The notes under the pieces were generated by a model, which was not told the origin of the DNA, did not search any database, and worked only from the letters and a program-made list of their open reading frames with translations. The position numbers and the translations under genes are program-made. From positions 1 through 39,660 of the forward strand of contig WGMO01000023.1 of NCBI GenBank assembly GCA_016125075.1: DNA of 39,660 bases, in the 5' to 3' direction. Of this stretch, positions 7,863-15,424 are shown piece after piece. Each line of letters starts with the position of its first letter. Positions within the stretch are counted from its first letter, which is position 1. The DNA is from Terrimonas sp. (GTDB taxonomy: Bacteria > Bacteroidota > Bacteroidia > Chitinophagales > Chitinophagaceae).

Positions 7863-8921
7863 ATGAAATCAATTCTGCTCATAGAAGACAATGATGAAAT
7901 CCGCGATAATACCGCTGAGATACTGGAACTGTCGAATTATAAGGTGTATACGGCTTCGGAAGGAAAGGAAGGGGTAGAACTGGCGCTTGAAAAAAAACCG
8001 GATATCATCATTTGTGATATCATGATGCCGGTGCTTGACGGTTACGGGGTATTGCATATGCTCCATAAAAACCCGGCAACCCGGAATACACCGTTTATCT
8101 TTCTGACGGCAAAAACGGAAAGGGCTGACCTGCGAAAAGGGATGGAACTGGGGGCGGATGATTATATCACCAAGCCGTTTAACGGCACTGAATTACTGAA
8201 CGCCATTGAAAGCCGTTTAAAAAAGACAGAACAATTAGAAGTGGACGTTGGCCAGGGTATCCGGGGAGTTAACTACCTGTTGAAACTGAACCGCGGGAAT
8301 AATGACCTGCAGGAACTGGTAGAAGGGCGGAATACCAATAAATACAAGAAAAAACAGATCATTTTTTCGGAAGGCAACCGGCCTTCCCGGCTCTTCTATA
8401 TACAAAAAGGGAAAGTCAAGACCTATAAATCCAATGAAGAAGGCAAGAGCCTGGTGGTCGGTCTTTTCAGCACGGGTGATTTCCTGGGTTATACCGCCCT
8501 GCTGGAAAACAGCAATTATAAGGAAACAGCCGAAGCCATGGAAGCGACTGAACTGGCCATCATACCAAAGGAAGATTTTGATGAACTCATCAACGGTAAT
8601 AACAGGGTATCCCAGATATTCATAAAAATGCTGGCCAAAAATGTGTCTGAAATGGAGGATCAGCTCCTGGCCTTAACCTATAATTCGCTCCGGAAAAAAG
8701 TGGCAGAAGCCCTGACCCTGTTCCGGAAGAAATACAATCCCCGGCAAAACCCGGATTTTGAAATTGATATCAGCCGGGAAAACCTGGCCAGTATTGCCGG
8801 TACGGCCACCGAATCGCTGATCCGGACACTGGGAGATTTTAAGGATGAAAACCTGATCGATATACAGAACGGCAAAATCATTATCCTGAATGAAAAAGGG
8901 CTGGCCAATATGGTCAACTGA
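7863..8921 (+). CDS. Response regulator with receiver, cNMP-like and Crp-type HTH domains
   Basis: 352 residues from ATG 7863. Receiver domain 1-120: acidic pocket E8/D9, phospho-acceptor D52 (ICDIMMP), T82 and K104 (ITKPF). Residues about 145-255 are a Crp/FNR-like beta-roll (KKKQIIFSEGNRPSRLFYIQKGKVKTY...FSTGDFLGYTALL), and about 290-345 a Crp-type winged helix (ISRENLASIAGTATESLIRTLGDF). The cAMP phosphate-binding Arg-Ser pair is not seen after GDFLGYTALL, so the beta-roll may serve dimerisation and not cAMP binding. Most response regulators use other output domains, so this fusion is notable. The recognition helix keeps the E..xR spacing of FNR/CRP. Proposed regulator of the AATGA-N6-TCATT sites found in eight intergenic regions downstream. 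Confidence 0.9.
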   Translation: MKSILLIEDNDEIRDNTAEILELSNYKVYTASEGKEGVELALEKKPDIIICDIMMPVLDGYGVLHMLHKNPATRNTPFIFLTAKTERADLRKGMELGADDYITKPFNGTELLNAIESRLKKTEQLEVDVGQGIRGVNYLLKLNRGNNDLQELVEGRNTNKYKKKQIIFSEGNRPSRLFYIQKGKVKTYKSNEEGKSLVVGLFSTGDFLGYTALLENSNYKETAEAMEATELAIIPKEDFDELINGNNRVSQIFIKMLAKNVSEMEDQLLALTYNSLRKKVAEALTLFRKKYNPRQNPDFEIDISRENLASIAGTATESLIRTLGDFKDENLIDIQNGKIIILNEKGLANMVN

Positions 8922-8946
8922 ACTGGTATCAACGAAATAAAAAAGC

Positions 8947-8978
8947 AGAGCCGGATAGACATCCGGCTCTTTGATTTT
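8947..8978 (+). terminator. Rho-independent terminator after the two-component operon
   Basis: AGAGCCGGAT (8947-8956), loop AGAC, ATCCGGCTCT (8961-8970), then TTGATTTTAT. A perfect 10-bp GC-rich stem with a T-rich tail, 26 bp after the response regulator stop. It faces the convergent lipoprotein gene. Confidence 0.85.
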
Positions 8979-9026
8979 ATCCAATTTCCTATGAATTCCC
9001 AGTGTAACTATTTTTTTACCCGGCCC

Positions 9027-9683
9027 TTAAAATGTTTTGACCGGGGTAGGTGTGTTCAGAATGTCATTTTTTACCAGGTCCCCAACGATCAGTTTACCAT
9101 ATTCATCGGCCATGCTGGAGGCGGAAGCCGGGTCAAAGGATTCCGTTTGTACAGAATATAACAACTCCTTATTATTGTTCAGTTCATACAGGTTGCTTTC
9201 CCAGAAATACTTTGTATTGGTTTGGTAATAACCGGGCGTGTACACCCTGTCATAGATCGTGGTATAATAGCCCCAGAATCGGTGCTGGTAAACTACATAA
9301 GGAGAATAATAGACCCTACCAGGCTGGTAATATCTTTCTTTCGTTTTGTCCAGTAAAACGATGGTCAGCACGGCATCATAGCCTGAATTCCTGATCTTGT
9401 CAATTGCTTCGTTTTCACTGAGGTGTTCGAATATTTTCGGGCCAAACTCTTCACAGGAACAGGAGGCATCATATCCCCGGCTCCTGAGATCAGCCACAAG
9501 GTGATTCTCCATCTTTTCCCTTAATACCCGGTTGGTTTCACTCATCAGTCCCACCACCAGTATCTTATTAAAGGAGGGGGTTGTGGCTACAGGGTTTTTC
9601 CAGGAACTTACGATCCGCGTAGTACTACAACCTGTGACGATGAGCAGCAGAAACACGATAAGACTTTTCGTAACTGTTTTCAT
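9027..9683 (-). CDS. Outer-envelope lipoprotein, DUF4136-like
   Basis: 218 residues. A lipobox LLIVTGC gives lipidation at C19, followed by STT and then the strand SSWKNP. The order 'TRIVSSWKNP...FNKILVVGLM.....R...E..L...L..RGYDA' is typical of small Bacteroidota lipoproteins of the DUF4136/LpoB-like group. A Tyr-rich insert occupies about residues 115-155 (YYQPGRVYYSPYVVYQHRFWGYYTTIYD). The C-terminus carries ESFDPASASSMADEYGKLIVGDLVKN, another common ending. Function unknown; probably envelope stress. Tandem operator sites at 9739-9776 lie just upstream, so it is likely co-regulated with the island. Confidence 0.8.
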   Translation of the reverse strand: MKTVTKSLIVFLLLIVTGCSTTRIVSSWKNPVATTPSFNKILVVGLMSETNRVLREKMENHLVADLRSRGYDASCSCEEFGPKIFEHLSENEAIDKIRNSGYDAVLTIVLLDKTKERYYQPGRVYYSPYVVYQHRFWGYYTTIYDRVYTPGYYQTNTKYFWESNLYELNNNKELLYSVQTESFDPASASSMADEYGKLIVGDLVKNDILNTPTPVKTF

Positions 9684-9738
9684 AAAAAAGATTTTTTCAT
9701 CAACTGTTGCAATATAAAAATGAGCAGGGCCTGTAATA

Positions 9739-9776
9739 AATGACGGCCATCATCGGGTGCAATAACTGGTATCAGT
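9739..9776 (-). promoter_or_regulatory. Tandem Crp-like operator, lipoprotein promoter
   Basis: Two 16-bp sites with starts 22 bp apart: AATGA-CGGCCA-TCATC (9739-9754) and AATAA-CTGGTA-TCAGT (9761-9776). The nearer is centred 63.5 bp before the lipoprotein start at 9683. A weak -7-like TTATATTG (minus strand, 9710-9717) lies 33 bp from its centre. Confidence 0.65.
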
Positions 9777-9788
9777 GAGGGCCCATCC

Positions 9789-11342
9789 TTAAAAGACCCG
9801 GTTATATTCATTTTTATAAAAGACCAGGTGACCCTTTTCATCCCAATCAACCAGGTTATACCAGATCACCAGTGCAAAAGGCCTGACCAGGGGTATGGGG
9901 GTCGGGGGCTGCTGTTCCGGGCAGCCCTGTTCATCCAGCGTATCTATCGCCATCCGGTTGGTGCCTAATAGCAAAACAGCCAATGACCTCGCGTCCTGCA
10001 ACCGAATACAGCCGTGGCTGAAGAATCTTGGGGATTGAGCAAATAAGGTTTTTAAAGGAGTATCGTGTAAGTACACCCTGAATGGATTGCCGAAATTAAA
10101 CTTGACCAGTCCCAGTGAATTATCGCAACCCGTCATTTGCCGGAGGGTATAAGGAAAATAATTCTGGCTAAGGCCTGACCAGGGAACAGCAGATGGGTTC
10201 ACCAGCTTTCCCTGCCGGTCCAGCACCTGGAAATTATTCCTGGCCAGGTATCCGATGTCTTTTTTGATCAGTGGCAACAGTTCCTTACGGGCAATGGAAG
10301 CCGGTACCATCCAATAGGGAAACAATACGACCTCCCTGATACTGCTGCTGAGGGTTGGACTGGGGGTTTTTTTCTTCCCTGTTATCACCCGCATCATCAG
10401 CGACTGTGTATTTTTTTCATACACTTTTAGCAGTCCCGATGGTATATTGACAAGCACAAGCGGCTCCTTGATCTGTAGGCAATTCATCCACCGGTAATAG
10501 TTCAGGGACACCGATAGCAGATGGACTCTTTTCAGCAGCGGCACATTTAATGCCTGTACCGTATTCCTGCCGGGTTTACCATCCACGGCCAGGTTAAACA
10601 GTAACTGCGCCCTGCGGACAGCATCGACGATTATACTGTCGTCAAATTGACGGAAGGAATTATCCAGGAATCCCAGCTGCTGTAAGCGCCTGATAAGTTG
10701 ATCGTTTTGAATCGGTATCGATTCCGGTGGAATGTTTATTTCCCTGAATCCGGGATTCCGGATCGTTTGAACGTAATCATGTAAAAGCAACTTTATATCC
10801 CGGTATACAGGCAACGAAGGCTCCAGCAAAGCTATCAGTTTATCCCAGGCGGGATCATCAAGATGAAGGGACAGATACAGAGGGATATTCAGGCAAACTT
10901 CCCGGTCGTCAAGACCTTTATAACCAAGGTCCGGTTTGATATTTCCATAAGCGATATCATGAAAAAAATGCACGAGGGCGTCCGTCAGCAATACATCGGT
11001 CACTATCGGATCGTCAATAAGTTCGGATTTAAATTTCTTTTCCAGGGTCGAACGGGCCAGTTGGAGCCGGTATGCATCTTCCTTTAAACCCAGGGAGGCT
11101 GCATGATCAATGCATGTGATCAATTTTTGCAGATGATGACCGGTGTCCTCCCCAGTCCAGAGTAACCGAAAATCCAACAGCTGATACAAAGTGGCCAGTT
11201 CCGCTGCATAGGTCACTCCCCTGTTTTTCAAAGCAACCCTGTTCTGCAGCAATGCAGATAAGCTATCGCTATTAGTCTGTCCCGGCAGAATAGGGGACTG
11301 CAATAAAAAAACAAAAGCAAAAATCCAGATTTTCATATTCAT
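9789..11342 (-). CDS. L,D-transpeptidase (YcbB/YkuD type)
   Basis: 517 residues with a signal peptide MNMKIWIFAFVFLLQSPILPGQ. An N-terminal scaffold region (about 25-210) is followed by a peptidoglycan-binding-type three-helix segment (RRLQQLGFLDNS...AVRRAQLLFNLAVDGKPGRNTVQALNVP, near 222-275) and the YkuD catalytic domain. H443 and C445 in SHGCIRL are the active-site pair; an upstream conserved H is in VYLHDTP. The layout matches E. coli YcbB (LdtD), which forms 3-3 peptidoglycan crosslinks or attaches proteins, in the periplasm. Such crosslinks are linked to wall stress and stationary phase, which suits the island. Start overlaps the upstream gene's stop by 4 bp (ATGA), so the two are coupled. 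Confidence 0.9.
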   Translation of the reverse strand: MNMKIWIFAFVFLLQSPILPGQTNSDSLSALLQNRVALKNRGVTYAAELATLYQLLDFRLLWTGEDTGHHLQKLITCIDHAASLGLKEDAYRLQLARSTLEKKFKSELIDDPIVTDVLLTDALVHFFHDIAYGNIKPDLGYKGLDDREVCLNIPLYLSLHLDDPAWDKLIALLEPSLPVYRDIKLLLHDYVQTIRNPGFREINIPPESIPIQNDQLIRRLQQLGFLDNSFRQFDDSIIVDAVRRAQLLFNLAVDGKPGRNTVQALNVPLLKRVHLLSVSLNYYRWMNCLQIKEPLVLVNIPSGLLKVYEKNTQSLMMRVITGKKKTPSPTLSSSIREVVLFPYWMVPASIARKELLPLIKKDIGYLARNNFQVLDRQGKLVNPSAVPWSGLSQNYFPYTLRQMTGCDNSLGLVKFNFGNPFRVYLHDTPLKTLFAQSPRFFSHGCIRLQDARSLAVLLLGTNRMAIDTLDEQGCPEQQPPTPIPLVRPFALVIWYNLVDWDEKGHLVFYKNEYNRVF

Positions 11343-11803
11343 TCATTCTCCTTCCAATCATAGCCCTGGAGGATACGGTTATTGAATTCGTCTTTTATCT
11401 TCCTGAATAATTCTTCTGTTTCAAGTACTTTTCGCCGGATACGCTTGTACTTCATTTTGATGGCCTGGCCGTTATATCCATCAACATACAGTTTTATCCA
11501 TTGAAATTTTTCTATTTCCAGGATTGTATGTCTTAATTTCCTGATGTTTTCCAACTGATCAAGGATCAGATTATGATAATGCTCTGCTGTTTCGATGAAA
11601 GAATTTTCATTTTCCCGCTTCAACAAATCCGTCAGGTGATCAAGCAAAAAAATATTTTCACTTTCAATAAATTCAAGGGTGCGTTTCCAGGCTTCAATTT
11701 CGTATTTCATTTCCATTCCAATTTTGACCTTGTTTTCTCGCTGCATCGGAACGGGACTTGTCTCAACACCGTCCCGGAATGCCGGCTGTGGAAAAAAGGC
11801 CAT
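11339..11803 (-). CDS. Small charged coiled-coil protein, unknown
   Basis: Up to 154 residues; the protein-like part starts at MEMKYEIEAWKRTLEF, so ATG at 11716 (125 residues) is a credible start, with another at 11746. The sequence is all-helical by look: EFIESENIFLLDHLTDLLKRE, then HYHNLILDQLENIRKLRHTI, and a final KMKYKRIRRKVLETEELFRKI. There is no signal peptide, membrane segment or known motif. Families of this look in Bacteroidota are four-helix bundles of unknown function. The ATGA overlap with the L,D-transpeptidase gene and 75-bp distance to the cardiolipin-synthase-like gene put it in the same leftward operon. Confidence 0.65.
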   Translation of the reverse strand: MAFFPQPAFRDGVETSPVPMQRENKVKIGMEMKYEIEAWKRTLEFIESENIFLLDHLTDLLKRENENSFIETAEHYHNLILDQLENIRKLRHTILEIEKFQWIKLYVDGYNGQAIKMKYKRIRRKVLETEELFRKIKDEFNNRILQGYDWKENE

Positions 11804-11878
11804 TGCAACAAATCTATTACAACAGTTCAGCAGAAGATAAGACGGCGGTCAGTATTTTTGGTGAGCCTGGTCAAGGGA

Positions 11879-13060
11879 CTACAGGTGTTTTTTGAAATAA
11901 AAAGTGAAAAGCGTAAAGACCAGCCTGATGAATTCATAACAGGCTTTTTGCCAGATCCTCTTCAGGAAAGTATTGGACAGGTTATAGGAATCCTTGTCCA
12001 CCTGGATACAATCCTGCAGTATAATCCTGTTCATCTCTTCGGTTACAATACCGGCAAAGTTTCCATCGAGGATATCGAGGTTAAGCTCGATTGCTGCATA
12101 GGCGCTGATATTATTCACATTGTAAGAACCCACGGTCACCCACCTGTTATCATAGGTGCTCAGTTTGCCATGCAGGACGTTGGGCTGGTATTCATAGAGC
12201 AGTACACCGTTTCTTAAAAGCCAGCTGTAAATATACCTTTCTGCCTCTTTGGCCAGCCAGACATCTGATTTACCGGCAACCACTACTTTCATAACTACCC
12301 CTCTCCGGGCAGCCTTCATCATATTCTTCCGGAAAACATTACCGGGTAAAAAATAGCTCGACATGATGAGGATATGGGATTTTGCTTTTTTGAACATCTC
12401 GATATAACTCCGGCTGATCTGGCTCTTCCCCCTGACCCAGTCATTCCTCCTCACCCTGACAAAACAGGAACCCGGTCTGAACCTGAAATTAGCATCCCCA
12501 TCCAAAACATCCCTCAACGTTTTACCCCAGGAAGATTTGTTCCAGAGATCAGAACACAGATTATACAGTTCCCGGCTCACTTCTCCCTCTGCAAATACCG
12601 CCCAGTCCAGCCAGGCCGGCTGACCGGGAAGATCGTTATAGCGGTTACTGATATTAACACCCCCCACGAGACCCAGGTTTTCATCCACCACGATCACTTT
12701 ATGATGCATCCGTCTCCCAAAATAAAAATAACGGGTTCTGAATAAGGGAGAGAACCACCGGAAATGGATACCCGCTGTTTTAAGGCGCTGTATAAAATTT
12801 TTGGAAAGTTTTTGGGAGGCATACCCATCCAGAAGCATAAAGACCTTTACCCCCCTCGCTGCAGCCTGAACCAGGGCATCTGCCACTGCCAGGCCCGTTC
12901 TATCTTCATCATAAATATAGGTCTGCAGGTGCAGGGAATACCTGGCCTGCCCAATCATGGCCAGTAAAGTTTCGAAATATGCTTTCCCGCCCCGAACCAG
13001 TTTCACCTTGTTACCGGAAGAATAAGCCGAAGAGGCATTGCTGAAATTGCCTGAAGACAT
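11879..13060 (-). CDS. Cardiolipin synthase-like phospholipase D-family protein
   Basis: 393 residues without N-terminal membrane helices, so closest in layout to ClsB/YbhO-like enzymes. Two complete HKD motifs: H119-x-K121-x4-D126 in MHHKVIVVDENLGLVGGVN, and H297-x-K299-x4-D304 in LHGKLSTYDNRWVTVGSYNVN. Each is followed by the usual GG/GS-x-N. It should form a phosphatidyl-enzyme at one HKD His and transfer the phosphatidyl group to make cardiolipin or a related lipid at the inner membrane. A hydrophobic tail (FIRLVFTLFTFYF) near the end could anchor it. In the leftward operon after the phosphoribosyltransferase, 51 bp away. Confidence 0.85.
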   Translation of the reverse strand: MSSGNFSNASSAYSSGNKVKLVRGGKAYFETLLAMIGQARYSLHLQTYIYDEDRTGLAVADALVQAAARGVKVFMLLDGYASQKLSKNFIQRLKTAGIHFRWFSPLFRTRYFYFGRRMHHKVIVVDENLGLVGGVNISNRYNDLPGQPAWLDWAVFAEGEVSRELYNLCSDLWNKSSWGKTLRDVLDGDANFRFRPGSCFVRVRRNDWVRGKSQISRSYIEMFKKAKSHILIMSSYFLPGNVFRKNMMKAARRGVVMKVVVAGKSDVWLAKEAERYIYSWLLRNGVLLYEYQPNVLHGKLSTYDNRWVTVGSYNVNNISAYAAIELNLDILDGNFAGIVTEEMNRIILQDCIQVDKDSYNLSNTFLKRIWQKACYEFIRLVFTLFTFYFKKHL

Positions 13061-13111
13061 AATTATGTATGATCCCTTTATTGATCGGTATCTTAGCGGT
13101 AGGCTGCCGGA

Positions 13112-13744
13112 TTACTCAGGGATCTTTTCCTTTTTTAGTTTTTCAAGGTATTGAATCACCTCCTCATCGGAAACCTGGGTAAAGTCCTCATAAAAAGCAC
13201 CAACCCCCATAAAATGAGAGGGGATCAGCAGACAGACGATTTCATCCACTTCCTTCGCCAGTTTTTCGATGGCATTTTCTGAAGCCACGGGAACCGCAAT
13301 GACAATTTTGGCCGGATTTTTCTTTTCCAGCATTTTCACCGTCGCCATCAGGGTATTACCGGTTGCAATTCCGTCGTCGATTAAAATTACTGTTTTCCCA
13401 TGGATGTCAAGGGGCAGGCTATCACCCATAAACTTCCTGTACATCTCTTTTAGCCTGTCGCGAATAGTTTTGGTCTCCCTTTCGATATAATAAGGTGATA
13501 CATCTTCGTGGGGAATGATAAAACTGTCGGAGAGGCTTACGGCACCGATGGCATATTCCTTATTCAAAGGATGTCCGATTTTCTTGGTCAGGACGATATC
13601 CAGGGGTAACCCTAATTCCTTTGCCACCACGCAGGCGATTGGTACGCCACCCCGGGGTACCGCGAGGATGACACCGGGATTGTTTTTGTATTTTCTCAAT
13701 TTCTCTGCCAGCGCATGACCGGCTTCTATTCTGTCCTGAAACAT
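13112..13744 (-). CDS. Phosphoribosyltransferase family protein
   Basis: 210 residues. The PRPP-binding loop is VILIDDGIATGNTLMATVK (119-137), and the N-terminal part PGVILAVPRGGVPIACVVAKELGLPLDIVLTKKIGHPLNKEYAIGAV is the standard fold I start (in outline). This subfamily differs from the classical salvage enzymes and is often found beside or fused to dienelactone hydrolase or erythromycin esterase domains (for example in mycobacterial DosR-regulon proteins). All three occur as separate genes here at 13112, 14631 and 15425. Substrate unknown. Starts 15 bp downstream of the small membrane protein gene, so same operon. Confidence 0.88.
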   Translation of the reverse strand: MFQDRIEAGHALAEKLRKYKNNPGVILAVPRGGVPIACVVAKELGLPLDIVLTKKIGHPLNKEYAIGAVSLSDSFIIPHEDVSPYYIERETKTIRDRLKEMYRKFMGDSLPLDIHGKTVILIDDGIATGNTLMATVKMLEKKNPAKIVIAVPVASENAIEKLAKEVDEIVCLLIPSHFMGVGAFYEDFTQVSDEEVIQYLEKLKKEKIPE

Positions 13745-13759
13745 ATAATCGGTTTTAGA

Positions 13760-14149
13760 TCATGAAAGGAGATCAACCAGGCTGGCGGATAAAATCAGCA
13801 ACAGGTTGATCAGTACACTGAATAAAAATACGGTTACGACTTTTTTTGATGACAGGCCGGCCAGGCTGGGTATAAAGGTCAGATACATGACAGCGGTAGC
13901 CATTGCCCAGAAAACAGGAAGATTTCCGGTCTTTAATATGACCAGTCCCACGAGAGGGGTAATAAAAATTGCCTGGATCACCATACTGATCCCCACCCAC
14001 TGAAACCGGTTTTCACCCGTCGATAACCTGGTCAGGACCTGGTCAAGTCTTCTTGAAAATGAAACGGGTCCTTCTGTCAGCAACGGGACAGCCTTGTAGG
14101 TGATCCTCAAATAGGTTTTTTCTTTGCCCCTGATGATTTCTGTGGCCAT
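13760..14149 (-). CDS. Small membrane protein, unknown
   Basis: 129 residues from ATG 14149; a TTG further upstream at 14185 would overlap the preceding gene and is less likely. Residues 1-45 are soluble (MATEIIRGKEKTYLRITYKAV...SFSRRLDQVLTRLSTGE), then three to four hydrophobic helices: VGISMVIQAIFITPLVGLVIL, FWAMATAVMYLTFIPSLAG and VVTVFLFSVLINLLLILSASL. No recognised motif. The preceding gene's stop is 22 bp away. Its place between PNPOx-like and PRTase genes suggests a shared stress function but gives no specific role. Confidence 0.75.
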   Translation of the reverse strand: MATEIIRGKEKTYLRITYKAVPLLTEGPVSFSRRLDQVLTRLSTGENRFQWVGISMVIQAIFITPLVGLVILKTGNLPVFWAMATAVMYLTFIPSLAGLSSKKVVTVFLFSVLINLLLILSASLVDLLS

Positions 14150-14171
14150 GGCATAAATTTTAAAGGGTCCA

Positions 14172-14621
14172 TTAATTTTTTTCAAAGCGGCCGGTAACTT
14201 TGTCTATATCGATCCTGTACATGACCGGTTTAATGCGGTTTTCATTATCAACCTTCCCATTTGTTTCATGCCCGTAAGGATGGATCGTCGAACTCGTCAT
14301 CAGGGTCAGCACTTTACTGAACAGGATCTTGCGGGCCTTTTTTTCATCCTCACCGTTTAATTCCCTGAATTTGCCATACACCAGGACACTTTTCCAGTTT
14401 TGCATATCCGTCATCATATCCACTTCGAAACAGACTTTCGGATGTTTACGGAGTATGTCCAGTTTTTTTCCTTCCAGCGACTGGCCATAAATATTTTTCC
14501 CGTCATACACATACGTAACCGGTACGAGGTAGGGCTTTCCTTTTTTGCAACAGGCTATCCGTCCCAGCACCTGACTGGAAAGGACATTTGTGATCTCTGT
14601 ATGATTCAATATTCCCAGCAT
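14172..14621 (-). CDS. Pyridoxamine 5'-phosphate oxidase-like flavoprotein
   Basis: 149 residues with the split-barrel FMN-binding pattern: LSSQVLGRIACCKKGKPYLVPVTYVYDG at 14-41, then GQSLEGKKLDILRKHPKVCFEVD, then WKSVLVYGKFREL. This is the small PNPOx-like class (general stress protein 26 / nitroimidazole-resistance-like), not the B6 salvage enzyme. Members bind flavin, F420 or heme and act as reductases; the cofactor cannot be read from sequence. Two Cys in ACCKK are a mild oddity. Stop of the preceding hydrolase gene is 9 bp before the start. Confidence 0.85.
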   Translation of the reverse strand: MLGILNHTEITNVLSSQVLGRIACCKKGKPYLVPVTYVYDGKNIYGQSLEGKKLDILRKHPKVCFEVDMMTDMQNWKSVLVYGKFRELNGEDEKKARKILFSKVLTLMTSSTIHPYGHETNGKVDNENRIKPVMYRIDIDKVTGRFEKN

Positions 14622-14630
14622 CTTTATTGT

Positions 14631-15293
14631 TTAAACAGTTTGTAGATGTTTTTTCAGCCATGCAATAGACAAGTCCACCACTGCTTCCATTTTACCCGGT
14701 TCCTCAAAAAGATGGGTGGCTCCATTCACGATGGTTAATTCTTTTTCACAAGTCAGCTGATCATAAGCCTGCCTGTTCAGGGCCAGTACATCATGATCCA
14801 GGCTTCCTACGATCAGCAAGACCGGCGCTTGTACAAAGGGGAGCATAGGGCCGGCCAGGTCGGCACGACCGCCCCTGCTGATGACCACTTTTATTTCCCG
14901 AAGATGTGCAGCCGCAATCAGAGCAGCTGCTGCCCCGGTGCTGGCACCAAAATATGCCTTATCAAAACCTTCCGCCAGTTTAAAATGCTCCATCCACTCG
15001 GTAGCCCCCATCAACCTTTGCGCTAACAAATCAATATTAAAACGGTTGGGGTAATGCATATCTTCATTCGCAGTAAGCAGATCAAATAAAAGGGTACCCA
15101 TCCCCGCTTCATTCAGTCTTTTTGCCACCTGCCGGTTCCGGATACTCATCCTGCTGCTCCCGCTTCCATGGGCAAAAATTACAATAGATGCAGCTGAAGC
15201 CGGAACCGCCAGATCGCCGCGCAGCCATGTCTTCCCGGACCGGATTTCCACTTCATCGAGGAAGCGGAATGAGTTATTGATCTGTTGTGCCAT
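14631..15293 (-). CDS. Dienelactone hydrolase-like alpha/beta hydrolase
   Basis: 220 residues from ATG 15293 (MAQQINNS...). The frame continues upstream to 15443, but that part would run through the promoter with its operators. Nucleophile S118 in G-A-S-T-G, acid D166 in GSLDHD and H194 in NGATHLF make a full catalytic triad. The oxyanion segment FAHGSGSSRMS is near 40-50. Homologues are often fused to, or adjacent to, PRTase domains as here. First gene of the leftward operon (hydrolase, PNPOx-like, membrane protein, PRTase, Cls-like, coiled coil, Ldt). The operator at 15341-15356 is centred 55.5 bp before the start, and a TATTTTTA box (minus, 15312-15319) lies 33 bp from that centre. Confidence 0.85.
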   Translation of the reverse strand: MAQQINNSFRFLDEVEIRSGKTWLRGDLAVPASAASIVIFAHGSGSSRMSIRNRQVAKRLNEAGMGTLLFDLLTANEDMHYPNRFNIDLLAQRLMGATEWMEHFKLAEGFDKAYFGASTGAAAALIAAAHLREIKVVISRGGRADLAGPMLPFVQAPVLLIVGSLDHDVLALNRQAYDQLTCEKELTIVNGATHLFEEPGKMEAVVDLSIAWLKKHLQTV

Positions 15294-15340
15294 TTTGCGG
15301 TTTGATTTATTTAAAAATATCACATCATGCATGCAGGGGG

Positions 15341-15378
15341 AATGACCGCTATCACAGCATTTCGTGACAGTACTCATT
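15341..15378. promoter_or_regulatory. Tandem Crp-like operator, divergent hydrolase/esterase promoters
   Basis: AATGA-CCGCTA-TCACA (15341-15356) and CGTGA-CAGTAC-TCATT (15363-15378), starts 22 bp apart. Each site is the proximal one for one direction: 55.5 bp from the hydrolase start (15293) and 54.5 bp from the esterase start (15425). On each side a -7-like box sits 33 bp from the nearer centre: TATTTTTA (minus, 15312-15319) and TCTTTTTG (plus, 15400-15407). Confidence 0.75.
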
Positions 15379-15424
15379 GAATACAGCCTCGAATTTTGTT
15401 CTTTTTGATAAGAATAAAAATGAA

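Noticed and set aside
11573..12217. 214-codon plus-strand frame
   Set aside because: Antisense of the coiled-coil and cardiolipin-synthase-like genes, which have clear motifs.
13080..13095. ATTGA-TCGGTA-TCTTA upstream of the cardiolipin-synthase-like gene
   Set aside because: Right arm poor, no 22-bp partner, and the gene lies within an operon.
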